This document shows, piece after piece, positions 51,934 through 63,997 of a stretch of DNA of 64,000 nucleotides. Position 1 is the stretch's first letter. Each line of letters begins with the position of its first letter. The notes under the pieces are model-generated. The model was given only the letters and a program-made list of their open reading frames with translations. It was not told where the DNA came from and ran no database searches. The position numbers were made by a program, and so were the translations under genes. Source of the stretch: Membranipora membranacea (Eukaryota; Bryozoa; Gymnolaemata; Cheilostomatida; Membraniporidae); NCBI GenBank assembly GCA_914767715.1, contig OU612068.1, forward strand, positions 32,922,001 to 32,986,000, in the 5' to 3' direction.

Positions 51934-53043
51934 CTAGACAAGGAGAAAGATAAATCAATGTAATGTCAGAGAGCAAATTATATGTTATCAGTAGGCAAAC
52001 TTGTCAGAGCCTCACGGGCTTTGTTAATTACTATGTAAAATATTTAACTCTGCAAAATGAAAACTTGTTATCAATATTCACAGCACTAGTAACAGCATAT
52101 AGCGTTTCCTATTAGGCTCTTTGGTACGACAATATGATGTAAAAACGAACTGTTATATCGTCTCTGCCAAACAGATGGAGAACAAAATTGACTGACTGTT
52201 CCGACCTTAGAAATACCTTGCTCATGTATGAGATGTGAAGCACTGGTATATGCAATGGATAAGCCATGAACATGACATGGCACACTTCCTCCCAACTCAC
52301 TGAGTACGATTTGTTAATAATGCGGCAGCTTAGGGGGTAGTTAGTGTCTTTGATTGAAAATGTACATTGTTGTTACGGCATACCTTTTTACAATTTATGG
52401 TACCCAATCAATATTCTCTGAATAGATAAATGCTCATCTGATTAGATGTTTGAGTTGTTTTGTTGTCAAGTTAATACAAACCAAAACACAGCAATGTCGT
52501 GAACACTGATAACCGATTTTTCCAACAGGACTGGTCAGTGCATAGCTAAATGTAGATACGTTTTTTTTAAAAACCAGACATGCATACCATTAAACGTCGT
52601 AACACAACAAACCTAGTGATCTGACTAATAATAACATCAATTATAAACTATTATATATGTTGCTGCAAAAGAGTCTAGACCAATGTTTGGTAACAAGCTT
52701 CGATAATGGTAAAACAAGAGGGTGAAGTATCCATCCTTAGAACTGAGCAGCACAGCCATCTGCGGGTAAAACTGGATATCACAAAATTTCGATTGCATTA
52801 TGTCACATTTTTTATTATGCATAATTCCATTCACAAATATTTCTCAATTAATTTCATTTTTCCATTGGATTGATCATCAAACAATTGTTATCATGAATAA
52901 AACTTCACATAGTTAAATTATTAAAAGCTATTTTTGATAATATACTAATCCCAACCATAAATCTTGAAACTTGTGATAAAAACCCCCAGCTCAATACATT
53001 CACCAGGGAAGGGTCATGATAATTGTCAACCTAATAAAACCAA

Positions 53044-53093
53044 GAGCATATCACAGAGTAAGGATATATAACCTTACTCTGTGAGCATATCAC
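53044..53093. mobile_element. 28-bp foldback flanked by 11-bp direct repeats
   Basis: GAGCATATCAC occurs at 53044-53054 and again at 53083-53093. Between them lies a near-perfect palindrome made of AGAGTAAGG, ATATATAA and CCTTACTCT. The layout looks like an insertion with target duplication, or the remains of one. Confidence 0.7.
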
Positions 53094-53809
53094 CATCTGA
53101 TTAGCCTGCTTCTGTCTGCTCCAAATTAGTATTAACATCATATCAAGTTGATGACCTTGCTAATATAGGTTAGAAACTACCTGTGTGTCAAAATCTATGA
53201 ACAGGACATGTTCAATTATGGATTTACACAATGGTGCCAGTAGAATTAAGCCTGCAAATAGGCTTACATCTAGTCTGAGCACTTGATACTTTTTGGTTAC
53301 GTTCTTGCCCCCATGCTTCATGTTATATGAATTAAAACACTCCACTAAAAGGATATAATAACAAATAAAGAAGTAGAGCCTTCCCTCCGGTTTGTACCCT
53401 TAAAAAGGACAAACCAAAAAAACATCAGATAATATTCATATTATGCTTTGTGAATTCGAGGAGTGCAGCTAAGCCTAGGAGTCACGTTGTTTTTTAGACA
53501 TTTACAATAATGTTGTTTCTTTTAGAATCAGGGCTTAGGTTAATATATTCTTTCATGATTTTACCACAAGCCTACCTCTTACTTACTTTTCTTTGAAAAT
53601 GTATGATTCTGTGAAGTTGTTTTGGGAATATTAAGTGTCAACCACAAACATCAACCTCAGATTTTAATTCTTTATCTGATGTATTGCTACGGTAGGCTCG
53701 GTAGGAGTAGAATACCTAATACGACGTGGTGGCGATCCGTAATGATGGTGATAGCTAATAGCAGTCAATCATTGACAATTGAAAAGTTATCACAAGGATC
53801 ATACATGCG

Positions 53810-53933
53810 GGCCCCTGTGACTTACGTGCCTTTATTTTGCCAACATCCCGAAAACTGCCTAACTGTTTGTGGTTTTTAGTAGTTGATTCTGGACACGGGC
53901 AAAATAAAGGCGTGTATGTAAGTCCCAGGGGCC
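53810..53933. mobile_element. 124-bp foldback element with about 33-bp TIRs
   Basis: The left end GGCCCCTGTGACTTACGTGCC and the inverted right end GGCCCCTGGGACTTACATACACGCC both continue into CTTTATTTTGCC. A single related end is found at 54923-54955. Non-autonomous, with no ORF of note. Confidence 0.75.
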
Positions 53934-54922
53934 AATGACAAGAAAGTCTACATATATATATATTACATATATATATGGTTTCATTATTATAGTAAAGTTA
54001 TGAGCCCCTGGAATGGGCCTGCAAGACATAAATATATACTTTCAAACTTGGCAATGGCATAGGCCTAGGTGAACCCCTAGACCCACCATGGCAACATTTT
54101 GGTAAACATAATTGAACCTAACAAAATCATTAATCCTGCAAACACTGATGTAACTTAACATACCTACTAAACAAACTTACACAGGACAGGTGACAGTACA
54201 GTTACACCAAGGAGTTACACAGTGAGAGTGAAACACATTCTTGAAATCTTATCACACCTTAGCTTAGTCTGACACTCTAGCTCCTTTCCTTTTTTGTCAC
54301 AAAGATTCAAGCAGCCAAGACATTTGAGAATAACGGTGGCTAGCTTACTTACTAAAGTTTATGGTGGAACTGAGATAACTCATGAAGATCTAGTAGTAAA
54401 TCAGAAAGCACCTTGTTGTTGTGTTTGGAAAAATATGATTATTATTTTTCAATTTACACCAATTTATCATATAAATGAGTTCTATATTATTAAATATTTG
54501 CTTATGTCTATTTTAAGCCTTGACCTATAGTACAAGTTATATCTCCGAACTTATAGACTAGTGGTATTTCATGCTCTACAGACTGAGATTCAGAATTTCA
54601 CTGATTTATTTAGGACGGTTGTTTATCGTACCCAATAGAATCAAAATGACAGTTTGGCTTTCGAATGGCAAGGCTAATCTAATTTTTTTTGGAAAAACAC
54701 AAATCATCTCTCCATTCCATATTTGTCACCAAATTGTCAGTACCAGTCTAATTTATTTGAATAGGTTTCACCCACATAGACAAAGCCTGCAGATACAGAG
54801 GTTTGATCTGGAAATTACCAATACAATATAGTGCTCATCATATAAACAAGTTAGACCCAACCGATTCATCACCCACTCTCCATCCATTGTACTGATGACT
54901 GGCTATGTTATGTATATGACAC

Positions 54923-54955
54923 GGGCCCCTGGGACTTACATGCCTTGATTGTGCC
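54923..54955. repeat. Solo end of the GGGCCCCTG foldback family
   Basis: GGGCCCCTGGGACTTACATG followed by CCTTGATTGTGCC matches the TIR of the element at 53810-53933, with no partner end nearby. Confidence 0.6.
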
Positions 54956-55521
54956 AATATTTAGTATCAACCATTCCACAGTGGACATCGGATACTGGAC
55001 ATTAGCAATCCCAAGGATCCATGCTGTAATATGAGTGTCAGTCGGCACTAGCTAGAGTTGTATTCACAGGCCTTCTCCTCTCGTAGTTTGTGCAATCAAT
55101 GAACTCCCTCTCAGTTCATTGGTGCAATTCCAGTGGTGGAAGTCAGTGGGGTACAAGACCTCTGGAAGGCTTGTGGTTGATATTAGTCACGTAACCAGTG
55201 CCTCCTTTTCCATTTGGCATCCAAGTTAAGAGAAATGTAAGCAGTAGGACCTATGTCCATTGTTACTGGACTCGGAAACATTACAAATCATATACTGTTC
55301 CAGGTTCCACTGTTGCTGCTGAGGCTCAGTTTAAACGTGTAGCCTAAACTAGCTAAGTAGTATGAGCTTTCTTAGCAACTGGAAAGAGCATAATGCATGC
55401 AGTAGATAATCCTAGGACCAACGCTTCTGATTACATTTCCAAATAATCAAATTAATTACAACACCTTGTGTGCTTATCATAGTTGATATATTCAACAAAA
55501 GTTTTGTATTGTCTCTTTCAG

Positions 55522-55578
55522 GTAATATATCCATAACAGCGAGCAGATTATAAATTACTATCTGACATGGCACTTTTG
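55522..55578 (+). other. MMADHC first coding exon (mostly 5'UTR)
   Basis: Acceptor TCTCTTTCAG at 55512-55521, donor GTGAGT at 55579. It contains TAA in frame, then ATG GCA CTT TTG. The acceptor implies an untranslated exon further upstream that I cannot place. Confidence 0.65.
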
Positions 55579-58500
55579 GTGAGTCTTAGATCGATATTAA
55601 TCCTTGAATCCTCATTGTATTTCTCTCTGTATTTCCCTACACACAAAATATTTGTCTGATTGAATATTATATCTCTATAGACAGAGTACATAGACTGCTT
55701 ACAATGCATTTGAGACAAGCGCCTAATTGTTCATATAACATATCATATGCCGATGGCAACACATCTAAATTGCCTAGACATGCAACGTTATGTACAAAAT
55801 GACTGGATGGGTTTCTAGGGAAATTTCTATGTAGTTTTTTCAGCTAGTTGCTGCGATCGTGTTCCCTTGCACAAAAAGCGTCAAGTTATCAAACACATGA
55901 TGAAATTTGCCAAAGAAAGCTGTTCTTTTCGATATTTAAGTTGGCCGATACATTTTGAAAACCGTTGATGCCAGGCTGCTAATGCGTCACATCATGGTCT
56001 CTGGTATGTAGTTAGTGCAAGTAGGTATCTACCCAATGCACCGAGACCAAATCATAATAACAAAAGTCTTGGCAGCATAATATCAAAAAGCTAAGAGGAA
56101 AGATGATATGAATTAGAAATCTGCATGATCTGAAAAAGGATGACAGAAATGGCAAGTGTACAAGTTTACATTGCTTTCCTATCAACGGAAGCCAAGCAGA
56201 AAAAAAAAGCCAAAAAAGCTGTCATAATTCGGGATATTGCAGTCATTGGAGTGAATCTGTTCTTCTGGCATGTAGAAAAGTGGCGTTAAATGTTCGAGCA
56301 GAAATTTTTAGTTGATGAAGCTTATGGACAATTTTGATGTTGGTTGAAAAAGTTTTCTTCATACTTGATGCATTCCTCATGTTACTATCAGAGGTTTTCC
56401 TTCAGCAATGACATACTCGTTCTGATTGTGTAAGTTTTAAACCGTATCATCTATACTCAATGATTGTGTAAGGTTTTGCATATAAAGTGCTACCATCCTG
56501 AAACAACAAAGTACCCTCAAAACCCCTTAGATCCCACCCTGTCAGATTTATAAGTGCAAGTGAGAGTTAGTAGGCGGTCACCGCTGAGCTATAACAAAAT
56601 GTCAAGAATACTCAGCCTATCATGTGTATACCAATTTTTTATAATTATTACCTATTCTTCAATATTCCATCTTCTGTTCCCTGTAGCTGAAGCGTCATAC
56701 TCACATCAGAGAATTTGGTGTGCAGCGTCTTTGTACCTTTCTCCGAAGTCATAGAGCTGCAATGATGAGTACAAACGAACAGAAAACTTGTGACACAGTC
56801 TACCATGAGAAGGGAGATCATGGTATGTTATCTGTAAATGATGATACAACTTTGACTTTTTGGCAGGAATAAGATCACCTGATGTCTGTTGTACAGAAAA
56901 TGTCCTATCAATGTGCTGCAAAAGTAATGCCAATGTCTCCCATTTGGGATATTTTTCACCACAACTAATAGTCAACTTTTTGATTAGGCTAGGCTGTTGG
57001 ATTTTAGGCAATTGTTTCATTATGTGGAAAATATTTTCCTTTTTTTTACGAACTAACAGAAATCACCTTTTAGTATTAAGTAACTGAAATATTGTCTCCT
57101 GTGGTAAGTTTTCGTATCATAAAATAGTCGAAATGATTCTACTGTTAGATTATGTTAGTGTTGAGACTACTTATGCTCCTTCAATTTATCACTTACTGTT
57201 TGCATGTTGTTTCAGAAGCAAAGAAAGTGTGGCCAGATAGCGCTAACATATCTTTTGATCCATATGATCAGATGAAATTTCCTCTCCCTGGTAACTCTGG
57301 AGTTGTTTTCTCAACTCGTAAAAATCCACCTCTACCTCTACCTCTTCCAACTGCTCCAATCAAACAAGAAAATTTTGTGTTAGAGTCGAGAACCGCACAC
57401 GAGACACAATGTGATATAATGACTCAGCATGTCTCTCAAGCCGCTCAGGTAAGCAGTCCAATCCAAGAGTTATCAAATCAATCAAGAGGAATACACATTT
57501 CCAGTACCTGTAATGTGTCTAGCCCCTAAATCTATGGTTAGGCCATAATTTCGGTGGCCAAGCTTAAGATGAGCTCCTCTAAAAACGCAGGCCTTTGCCG
57601 GTTTTGATAAAGGCGCTTCATCACTGCCATGAACAGGTCAGGCCAGGCATGTACAAAAATAACAACAATCAGATGAGAAGTCATCCATGGTCAATGCAGC
57701 TTTTTTCAAAATTGTAACTCAACAAATTATTTATTGTTGAAAAAAACGGCAATGATTTGCACTTCCAAATTGCATTAGAGAAAGAATCAGACTTATATTT
57801 ATATATTCGCAGACTAGTGGGACCACTGTACAGGATAAGGCGACTCTGGATGTCGAACTGAGGGTACAGGATTGTCCAATGTTAGTCCGCAAAGGTTAGT
57901 TGAATGAATCCTACTGCTCCTGTCTGCAAATATAAAGCTGTTACACTATAAATTTAGGTTGAATATGTTGAGTGGCATACTTGTTCGAGGCAAAAGAGTC
58001 ACCAGGTCACACTTGGTATCAACTCGGAAAGGCAGCATTGGAAAGGCAACTCAGAAAGACAAAGTGTGTAGTGACACATTACTTATTGGAAAACTGGTCA
58101 CTCTTCATCGTGGAAAAGGTTATGAAGTCATGCACTCAGTTTAATTTTCTTGCTCTCTGCAGGTGTTACATTAACACCAGTAGAACTATTATGGGAACCC
58201 AAACTAGAGACCATAAGAGCTCTGTGCTCTCAATTTCAACTAAAAAATGATATAGAATAATTTGAGCTTGTTTTGCATTGCAGATTTTCAGGACTTGTTT
58301 CCTCAGTATAATGTGATGAGAGGAGATTTTACCGTAGTGACGATTTGTCAGAAGACAGATAGCGACATGTCTACATGGTCAGAGAAGGTAGACGAGGAGA
58401 GAGATGACCTATATAAGCTTTACTCTGATACCGCTCGAGAGCTCTGTCAAACTCTACAAAACGCTGGATTCTGGGCTGACTTCATTGACCCATGTTCTGG

Positions 58501-59093
58501 CAAACCTGTAAGAAGATTCATGTAATATTTAACTGTGAGCTATAGTTTCTTTGGCAGTTATTTATTGCTACTGAATTCCATAAGCTGAAAACCCAAACTC
58601 CGCCATGTATGGAGACTTGACCACCTTGATCTTACATAGATGGACATCTTGGTTTGATCAATGATTTTGCTGATTATTTGTTTCCGAAATGCGGATCATT
58701 GCAAACTGTCAAAATACCCTCATTCTAAAAACAAGTCTCTATGCATATAATTAGGATGAAAATATTCCTGTATCAATTTAAAATATTTGTTGGCAAATAT
58801 TTTAAAATATATTCTGAGATCTGTTTTGAATTCATCTAGTATTGTCTAGATGATCCATACTGACTAACTATTTTTGTGTGTTTCAGCACCTAGGACCTCA
58901 CACAACAGACTCTTTATTTGAGACAGACGAGAGATACAGACACTTTGGTTTTGAGATTGAAGACTTGGGCTGCTGTAAGATCATAAAACATCACAGATGG
59001 GGCGCTAAATCGTATGTGGGTAGTATATTCACAAACGCTCCTGTAGACGCACCTATACTCATGGACTTGGTGCATTTCTCCATTCAACATTAG
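55567..59093 (+). CDS. MMADHC: MMADHC / CblD: cobalamin trafficking protein, 6 coding exons
   Basis: Adaptor that takes B12 from MMACHC (CblC) and routes it to cytosolic methionine synthase or mitochondrial methylmalonyl-CoA mutase. Exons: 55567-55578, 56687-56822, 57216-57448, 57813-57894, 58284-58507, 58887-59093. Junctions are GT-AG, phases match, and the total is 894 nt, giving 297 aa (human 296). Seen: a basic leader (residues 5-27, about six Arg/Lys, one acid), then KKVWPD and the FPLPGN block. The conserved nitroreductase-like C-terminal half starts near DFQDLFPQY, with [25 protein letters not shown] and VGSIFTNAP. Cys258 aligns with human Cys261, described as the cobalt ligand in the MMACHC-MMADHC complex. 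The start is in a Kozak-like GACATGG after an in-frame TAA. The first two exons rest on phase and splice signals rather than homology; the last four are certain. A poorly conserved linker (about 75-145) is normal for the family. Confidence 0.93.
56762..56767 (+). other. Candidate internal start of a cytosolic MMADHC isoform (Met30-Met31)
   Basis: Two consecutive in-frame ATG codons lie directly after the Arg-rich leader. Human MMADHC is known to make a leaderless cytosolic form from downstream methionines; use of this site here is inference. Confidence 0.4.
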
Positions 59094-59453
59094 CCATGTG
59101 AATGATCATAAATATCAAACACCAGTCTGTTGAATATAGAGATTGTTGATACCTATGGATATAGGTACATGGGCGTGTGTGCGAGTAAAAAAAAACCTGG
59201 TTTGAGAGGGTTGGCCTCACTGGATACCTCGATATGTGGATGTTAGTTTTTCGTCTCGCAAACTCTCTTTATATCTCCATATGCAGTCACAGTATAATAA
59301 TGGCTTTATATTTAGCGTGTAAGATTTCTACTAACTCGCTGAGTCAGTCATGTATTTTTATAGTTGTGTATTATACAAAGAAAAACCAAAGATGCCAATT
59401 ATTCAGTTCTCCTAGTTACTCACAGTCATGCCAGGGAATTTGGGAAAACCTGC

Positions 59454-59687
59454 CTGGTCCTCCCACCCTCTCTGGTCCTCCCACCCTCTCTGGTCCTCCC
59501 ACCCTCCCTGGTCCTCCCACCCTCTCTGGTCCTCCCACCCTCTCTGGTCCTCCCACCCTCTCTGGTCCTCCCACCCTCTCTGGTCCTCTCACCCTCTCTG
59601 GTCCTCCCACCCTCTCTGGTCCTCCCACCCTCTCTGGTCCTCCCACCCTCTCTGGTTCTCCCACCCCCTCTGGTCCTCCCACCCTCT
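59454..59687. repeat. 18-bp minisatellite, 13 copies
   Basis: Unit CTGGTCCTCCCACCCTCT, 13 tandem copies with few substitutions, about 360 bp after the MMADHC stop. Because 18 is divisible by 3, several frames stay open, encoding SGPPTL-type repeats on plus and GPERVG-type on minus. I do not regard these as genes. The minus strand carries AGGGTGGGAGG in every unit, so neighbouring units can supply four G-runs for a quadruplex. Confidence 0.95.
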
Positions 59688-59699
59688 CTGCTGCTAGTT

Positions 59700-61000
59700 C
59701 CTTATATAATATCATCCAGACATTGGAGTTGTGCCCTACTTCTTATTCTATTGTTGCCTTGGTGAGAGGTTAATTTGCATATCAATATCTTTTGTTCAAA
59801 TCGGACTTCTATAGAAATTCCTCATAATGCACTGTTTGACACGAGATACAATGTCCAAACTCTAATAGAGTACATTCATAAAGCACGCAATACAGTAGCA
59901 AGGATCAAATGGTTGACAGCATGTAAAACATGGTACTGACAGGTATATGACAACAGCATGGGGCCTTCAAAACAGGTACGTAAATTCTTAATTTGTTTCA
60001 CTCTTACGATATATGCATAAAAAAACTCGCTAGATAGATAACTGAACACTACGAATAATGAACTATGAATACTGTTGAGTTTTGGTTAGTCCTCTCTCCT
60101 TTTACTCGGCTGTAGCTCCTTGGCATGGCAGTATCATGGTCATGACGATACAGTTAATGCGAGTGTAAAGCAGGGATTGTGTGATAAATTCACCAATTGA
60201 TACTTCGTCTAACTTTACAGTGACAAGGTTGTTAGTTGAAAGCTTTTATCCATCATATTGTTACATCGAACTGTGTGGGGGGATTTCGAAGGCGATAAAT
60301 TTGTGTTAATACCTTGAAGCAAATAAATGTCACCTCTACTTCAAGTAATAGGGAAATGGTCGCAAATTTCGAATGGGTCTTCGGTTTAGATTGATTGATT
60401 GATTTGTATGTGGTGTAGGTCACAGAGATCGATGACAGTGTGAGTATATCATGTGGATTTTCCATGCAGTTCCCAGCCAGGCCTTGTATTGTTAGTTCCT
60501 GTAGTGCCAGTGGTTGCCGCTTTTTCCAAAACTTGAGCAAAAAGCTTCTTGTCGGTCATAAATTGATCAAGAATGCGGTTGGGCAGAATTCACATGGGGG
60601 TTTTGAGTTGCTTTCAGCTTAGTTTTGAGCCAGTTCTTTGAAACTCCAGCCGTTATAGCTGTGATTTATTGGCATAGGTTAACTGATGTTTGTTGCCTAG
60701 CTGTCATTCACCGCAACTTCGACTTTTGAACTTGATTCGTGCTTCTCATGCTTCAATATAAACAGTTACGGATATTTGTTTGCACATGTAGAGGCCACTC
60801 ATACTCTATTAAAGAATAGTGTTTGCCTTGAAATATTTTATTTAATGAAATTATTATACTTGTTCATACAATGATGGATTAAAATAAGAGTCTTCCGATA
60901 TTTGACGGATACGGCTTCAGAACTTGATATTTAGCTAAGATCGCTCTCTTGGGCTCTCCATATAGGTTCACGTGCTGTGTTTATCTCAAAACATCGTTAC
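59700..61000. other. Non-coding stretch after MMADHC
   Basis: No supported gene between the minisatellite and the 0.63-kb repeat. A 5' exon of the unidentified gene could lie here or in 61.65-62.38 kb, but none was recognised. Confidence 0.4.
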
Positions 61001-61006
61001 AACCAT

Positions 61007-61650
61007 TTAAAGAGGTAGGAATCGAAGGGGGTGCACGGGGATTAATCATGTGAAGTGACAGGCAAGACCATTGGCTGATCAATGTAATTAGAGGCGGAGA
61101 ATGGCCTTGGTCTCCGCCTCTAACAGCCAGTCCACGTTGCGTTCTCAAGTGGTCAAGTATGTTATGTAAGAAATTGTGATTCGCAGACACCCATAAATAA
61201 AGTTGAATAGAAGCTATGATATAGCTATTGTTGTGTTGGCTCATCACACTTGGGATTATAGGGTTTAATTACAACGGTCAATTTCAATCTTGACAACGGT
61301 ATCTAGGCAACCTCTAAAACCATAAATCATAACGTCAAAATTGACCAATAAGAGCTCGTATATTTTGAAGCGGATGATTTGAAATCATCGGAACTGGGCA
61401 ATTTCGTATGACATTAGTCATATTTTCACCACTTTCCAATGCCATTATTGGAATGAAAATTTATTGGGCATGTGTATCACACAATTCCGCATCAGCTTGT
61501 CTGATTCCCATTAAAAATAATTCACTGCTTCTCCTCTTAATTCCGAAAAAGCAGGAGGAATTTGAATGCTGCTAACCCCATTTGAATTTGATATGGCTGG
61601 GTGATCGCTTTACATTGACTGGCCCTTATATACCGGTCGAGGGACTTTAA
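61007..61650. mobile_element. 0.63-kb TTAA-bounded repeat, copy 2
   Basis: Same element as 21052-21687, same orientation, 40 kb away. It differs by an about 18-bp insertion near 61468 and loss of a short internal duplication. High identity and intact ends suggest recent movement. It lies between MMADHC and the unidentified gene at 62.4 kb. Confidence 0.85.
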
Positions 61651-62387
61651 GTTACGGGCTTGTGTTCTAAATTGTTAGTGCTTATGGTAATAATAATAAC
61701 CATAGATTGAGATTTGTTCAATAACGATGTCAGATTTCTAAAGGTATTGCTAATCAATCTAACTGATTAATAGATGCTTATTGAAAAAAGGAAAACTCTT
61801 TTAGAAAGTTGCTCGTGTTTGTGAAGTGATTTTCTGCTTAGCTGCTTAACTGGTCACCTTCGGCACAAAATTAAAGAATGAAAGTATAACTTTTTGTTTG
61901 GCCTGATAGTATTTTAATTGTCAATAACATGCCAAATCATAATAAATATTTATTCCCACTTTCAATAGTCTAGCATCTAGACATATAGTCAGAAAGAAAC
62001 CATACTGTACATGGCAACAAGATAAGATATCAAAGCTGACAGTTTGCTTATTTTACAAATCATATCACTTCAAGTCAGCATTTAAGAATTACGCAGTTAT
62101 TGATATACATTTATGATAAAATAAATAGGAAAATTGCATGAACACTGTTTATTGAAAGGCATGATCAGCAGTGGCTGTCTTGACATTGCGGCCAGGTCAA
62201 AGCATGGTCAATCATAGGCATCAAGGATCGAATCGTGAGCCTGTTGAAGGTGTTAAAAGCAATGGCAAGGCCATTTAATATTACGCTGACTATAATTGGC
62301 CCGAGGGACGAATAACAATCCTGGAATACTCCAAACACTCATACCTGTTATGCTATCAGGTTTGATCTCCATTCGATCCTATTGTAG

Positions 62388-63772
62388 ACCAAAGTAGGGC
62401 CGGCTGTGATAGCGCCCCCTAACGAGTTTGAGAGGATACACCGAAGTAATGTACTATCCCACCTACCACCACTTAGTGCTAAAGAGGTAAGCTGTTGGTC
62501 ACACAATCCCTGACATACTAACGTCCCTCTACTGCCTCTACATCCGATGTTCACACGTCCACTAATGTAGCAACAATCCCTCATACTGTTATTGTTCTAT
62601 CGGTCGTATTTATATTCTCTACATTGCTGAGAGGCCTGGTAATTCAGCATCTCTGGCTTTTAGTAGCTGACTGTTTCTAATGTAACAAATGTCAGCCAAC
62701 TCACAACAATAAACAAAGAACATTTGATATTTTAGACTGACATTTTATTGTCTTCTTTTTTTGCCACTGCAGCCAGCTTTTGCAGACAAGCCAAAGCTAT
62801 TAGAAAGAGGGGCTTGGACACAAGCTGCTCCAATTAAGGAACAAAGACATTTCCGTCATGTTAGTGATTCGATTGGAAATAACTACAGCCCATCTGCAAG
62901 AAACCTCACCACCTCAGCCATCTATGAAGCCACCAGATTCGGTAATACATTCTACAGTCATGGTTTGTTTTTATGCTTATTAAAGATGGTCTCCATAGGA
63001 AGTTGAATTACTGTCTGGCCACCCTTGTCTTGTTGGAAGTATGCCACTCAAGTTCTACCAGCCCCAAGAAAATTGTCATCGGTGCATTTCACAACTGGTA
63101 AAACTGGACATCACCATCTTGCCATTTCATCCTATCCTTGGCCCTCCACACCCTTTCAGATCTTACATAAAGGTATATGCCAAACATACCAGTTATGTAC
63201 CGATTCTGTTTTTATTAAACCCGTCTCTTTTTGCCTTTTATAGCTCCCCAGGCTGAAGAATGTCTCACCGGACTTCTCTCAAGGGCTGATGTCACAAGCA
63301 TCAAAACTCAACTACAGATAGCCAACGGCACCAAACTGTGAGTCTCTAGCGATTTTGTAGTCTCCTTTCCATATATAATATCTTTTCCCTTCTGCACAAA
63401 ATGGCTATCTACCACGAACAGCCCACAAGGCTAAGTTCCACTGCAATAAAGTCGCTGAAATTATAACAAACATTGCTATACCTATTTACAGTCTAGATCA
63501 GCATATTATTTTAATGTAGTAACGTTGTTATTGCAGTATATGACACATTCGAAAGGTGCATCTGTCAAATGTCTGTGTAATTTTATTTTTTGTCTGTCTG
63601 CAATTTGTGATTTTGTACATGTAACTCTCGAAAGTTTACAAAGCAATGTGTACATTATGAAAAAGTCCTCACAAGTTGTTACATATTTACCACAGTTTGT
63701 TTTGTATAACTAAACATTTTCTAGCAACAACCGAATGCTTTTAGCTGGTGAAGCCAACCAGCAGCAAAGGTA
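62388..63772 (+). CDS. Unidentified multi-exon gene, 3' portion (four exons)
   Basis: Four exons join in phase: 62388-62486 (33 codons, phase 0), 62773-62941, 63244-63337 and 63725 onward. Acceptors are TTGTAG, CTGCAG, TTATAG and TTCTAG; donors are GTAAGC, GTAATA and GTGAGT. The reading runs from TKVGPAVIAPPNEFERIH through a segment starting PAFADKPKLLERGAWTQ and one starting APQAEECLTGLLSRAD, to LNNRMLLAGEANQQQR, then TAG at 63770-63772. A poly(A) signal follows at 63992, so I favour the last exon as terminal. A GTAGAC donor at 63770 could instead extend the gene past the window. About 136 residues are visible; the 5' end is not found. The composition is soluble and alpha-helix-prone, with no membrane segment, no catalytic motif and no family I recognise. 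An apparent exon at 63046-63170 would cause a stop and is left out. Confidence 0.6.
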
Positions 63773-63991
63773 GACAATCGATTGAATCATTGTAAAATCG
63801 CTAATACAAATCACTACCGATTGCCAAGTGTTTACACACCAAACTTAACATAATACCGACTGAGAAAACCTTGACTTTTGTTATGTTTTCTTAGTATGCA
63901 TCTCTGAGGTTATTTTGTTTAATCACTGCTCCATCCATATGTGAACTTTAATCTGATCTAATGTGTGCAACATTTTCTGTTTACATTCTAA

Positions 63992-63997
63992 AATAAA
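63992..63997 (+). terminator. Poly(A) signal AATAAA
   Basis: Canonical hexamer about 220 nt after the proposed TAG of the unidentified gene. Confidence 0.45.

Larger units (their letters stand above)
51934..55521. other. Region between divergent CaMKK and MMADHC
   Basis: Should contain the promoters and untranslated first exons of both genes, which I could not place. Holds the foldback elements at 53.0, 53.8 and 54.9 kb and short AT runs near 53950. Confidence 0.5.

Noticed and set aside
59234-59773. Long SGPPTL-repeat protein frames (both strands)
   Set aside because: They are produced by the 18-bp minisatellite, whose unit length keeps frames open; there are no splice sites or homologues.
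63046-63170. Possible extra exon starting MPLKFYQPQENC
   Set aside because: Joined in phase to the preceding exon it hits TAG/TAA quickly, while the flanking exons join cleanly without it. It could be an alternative exon, but nothing supports that here.
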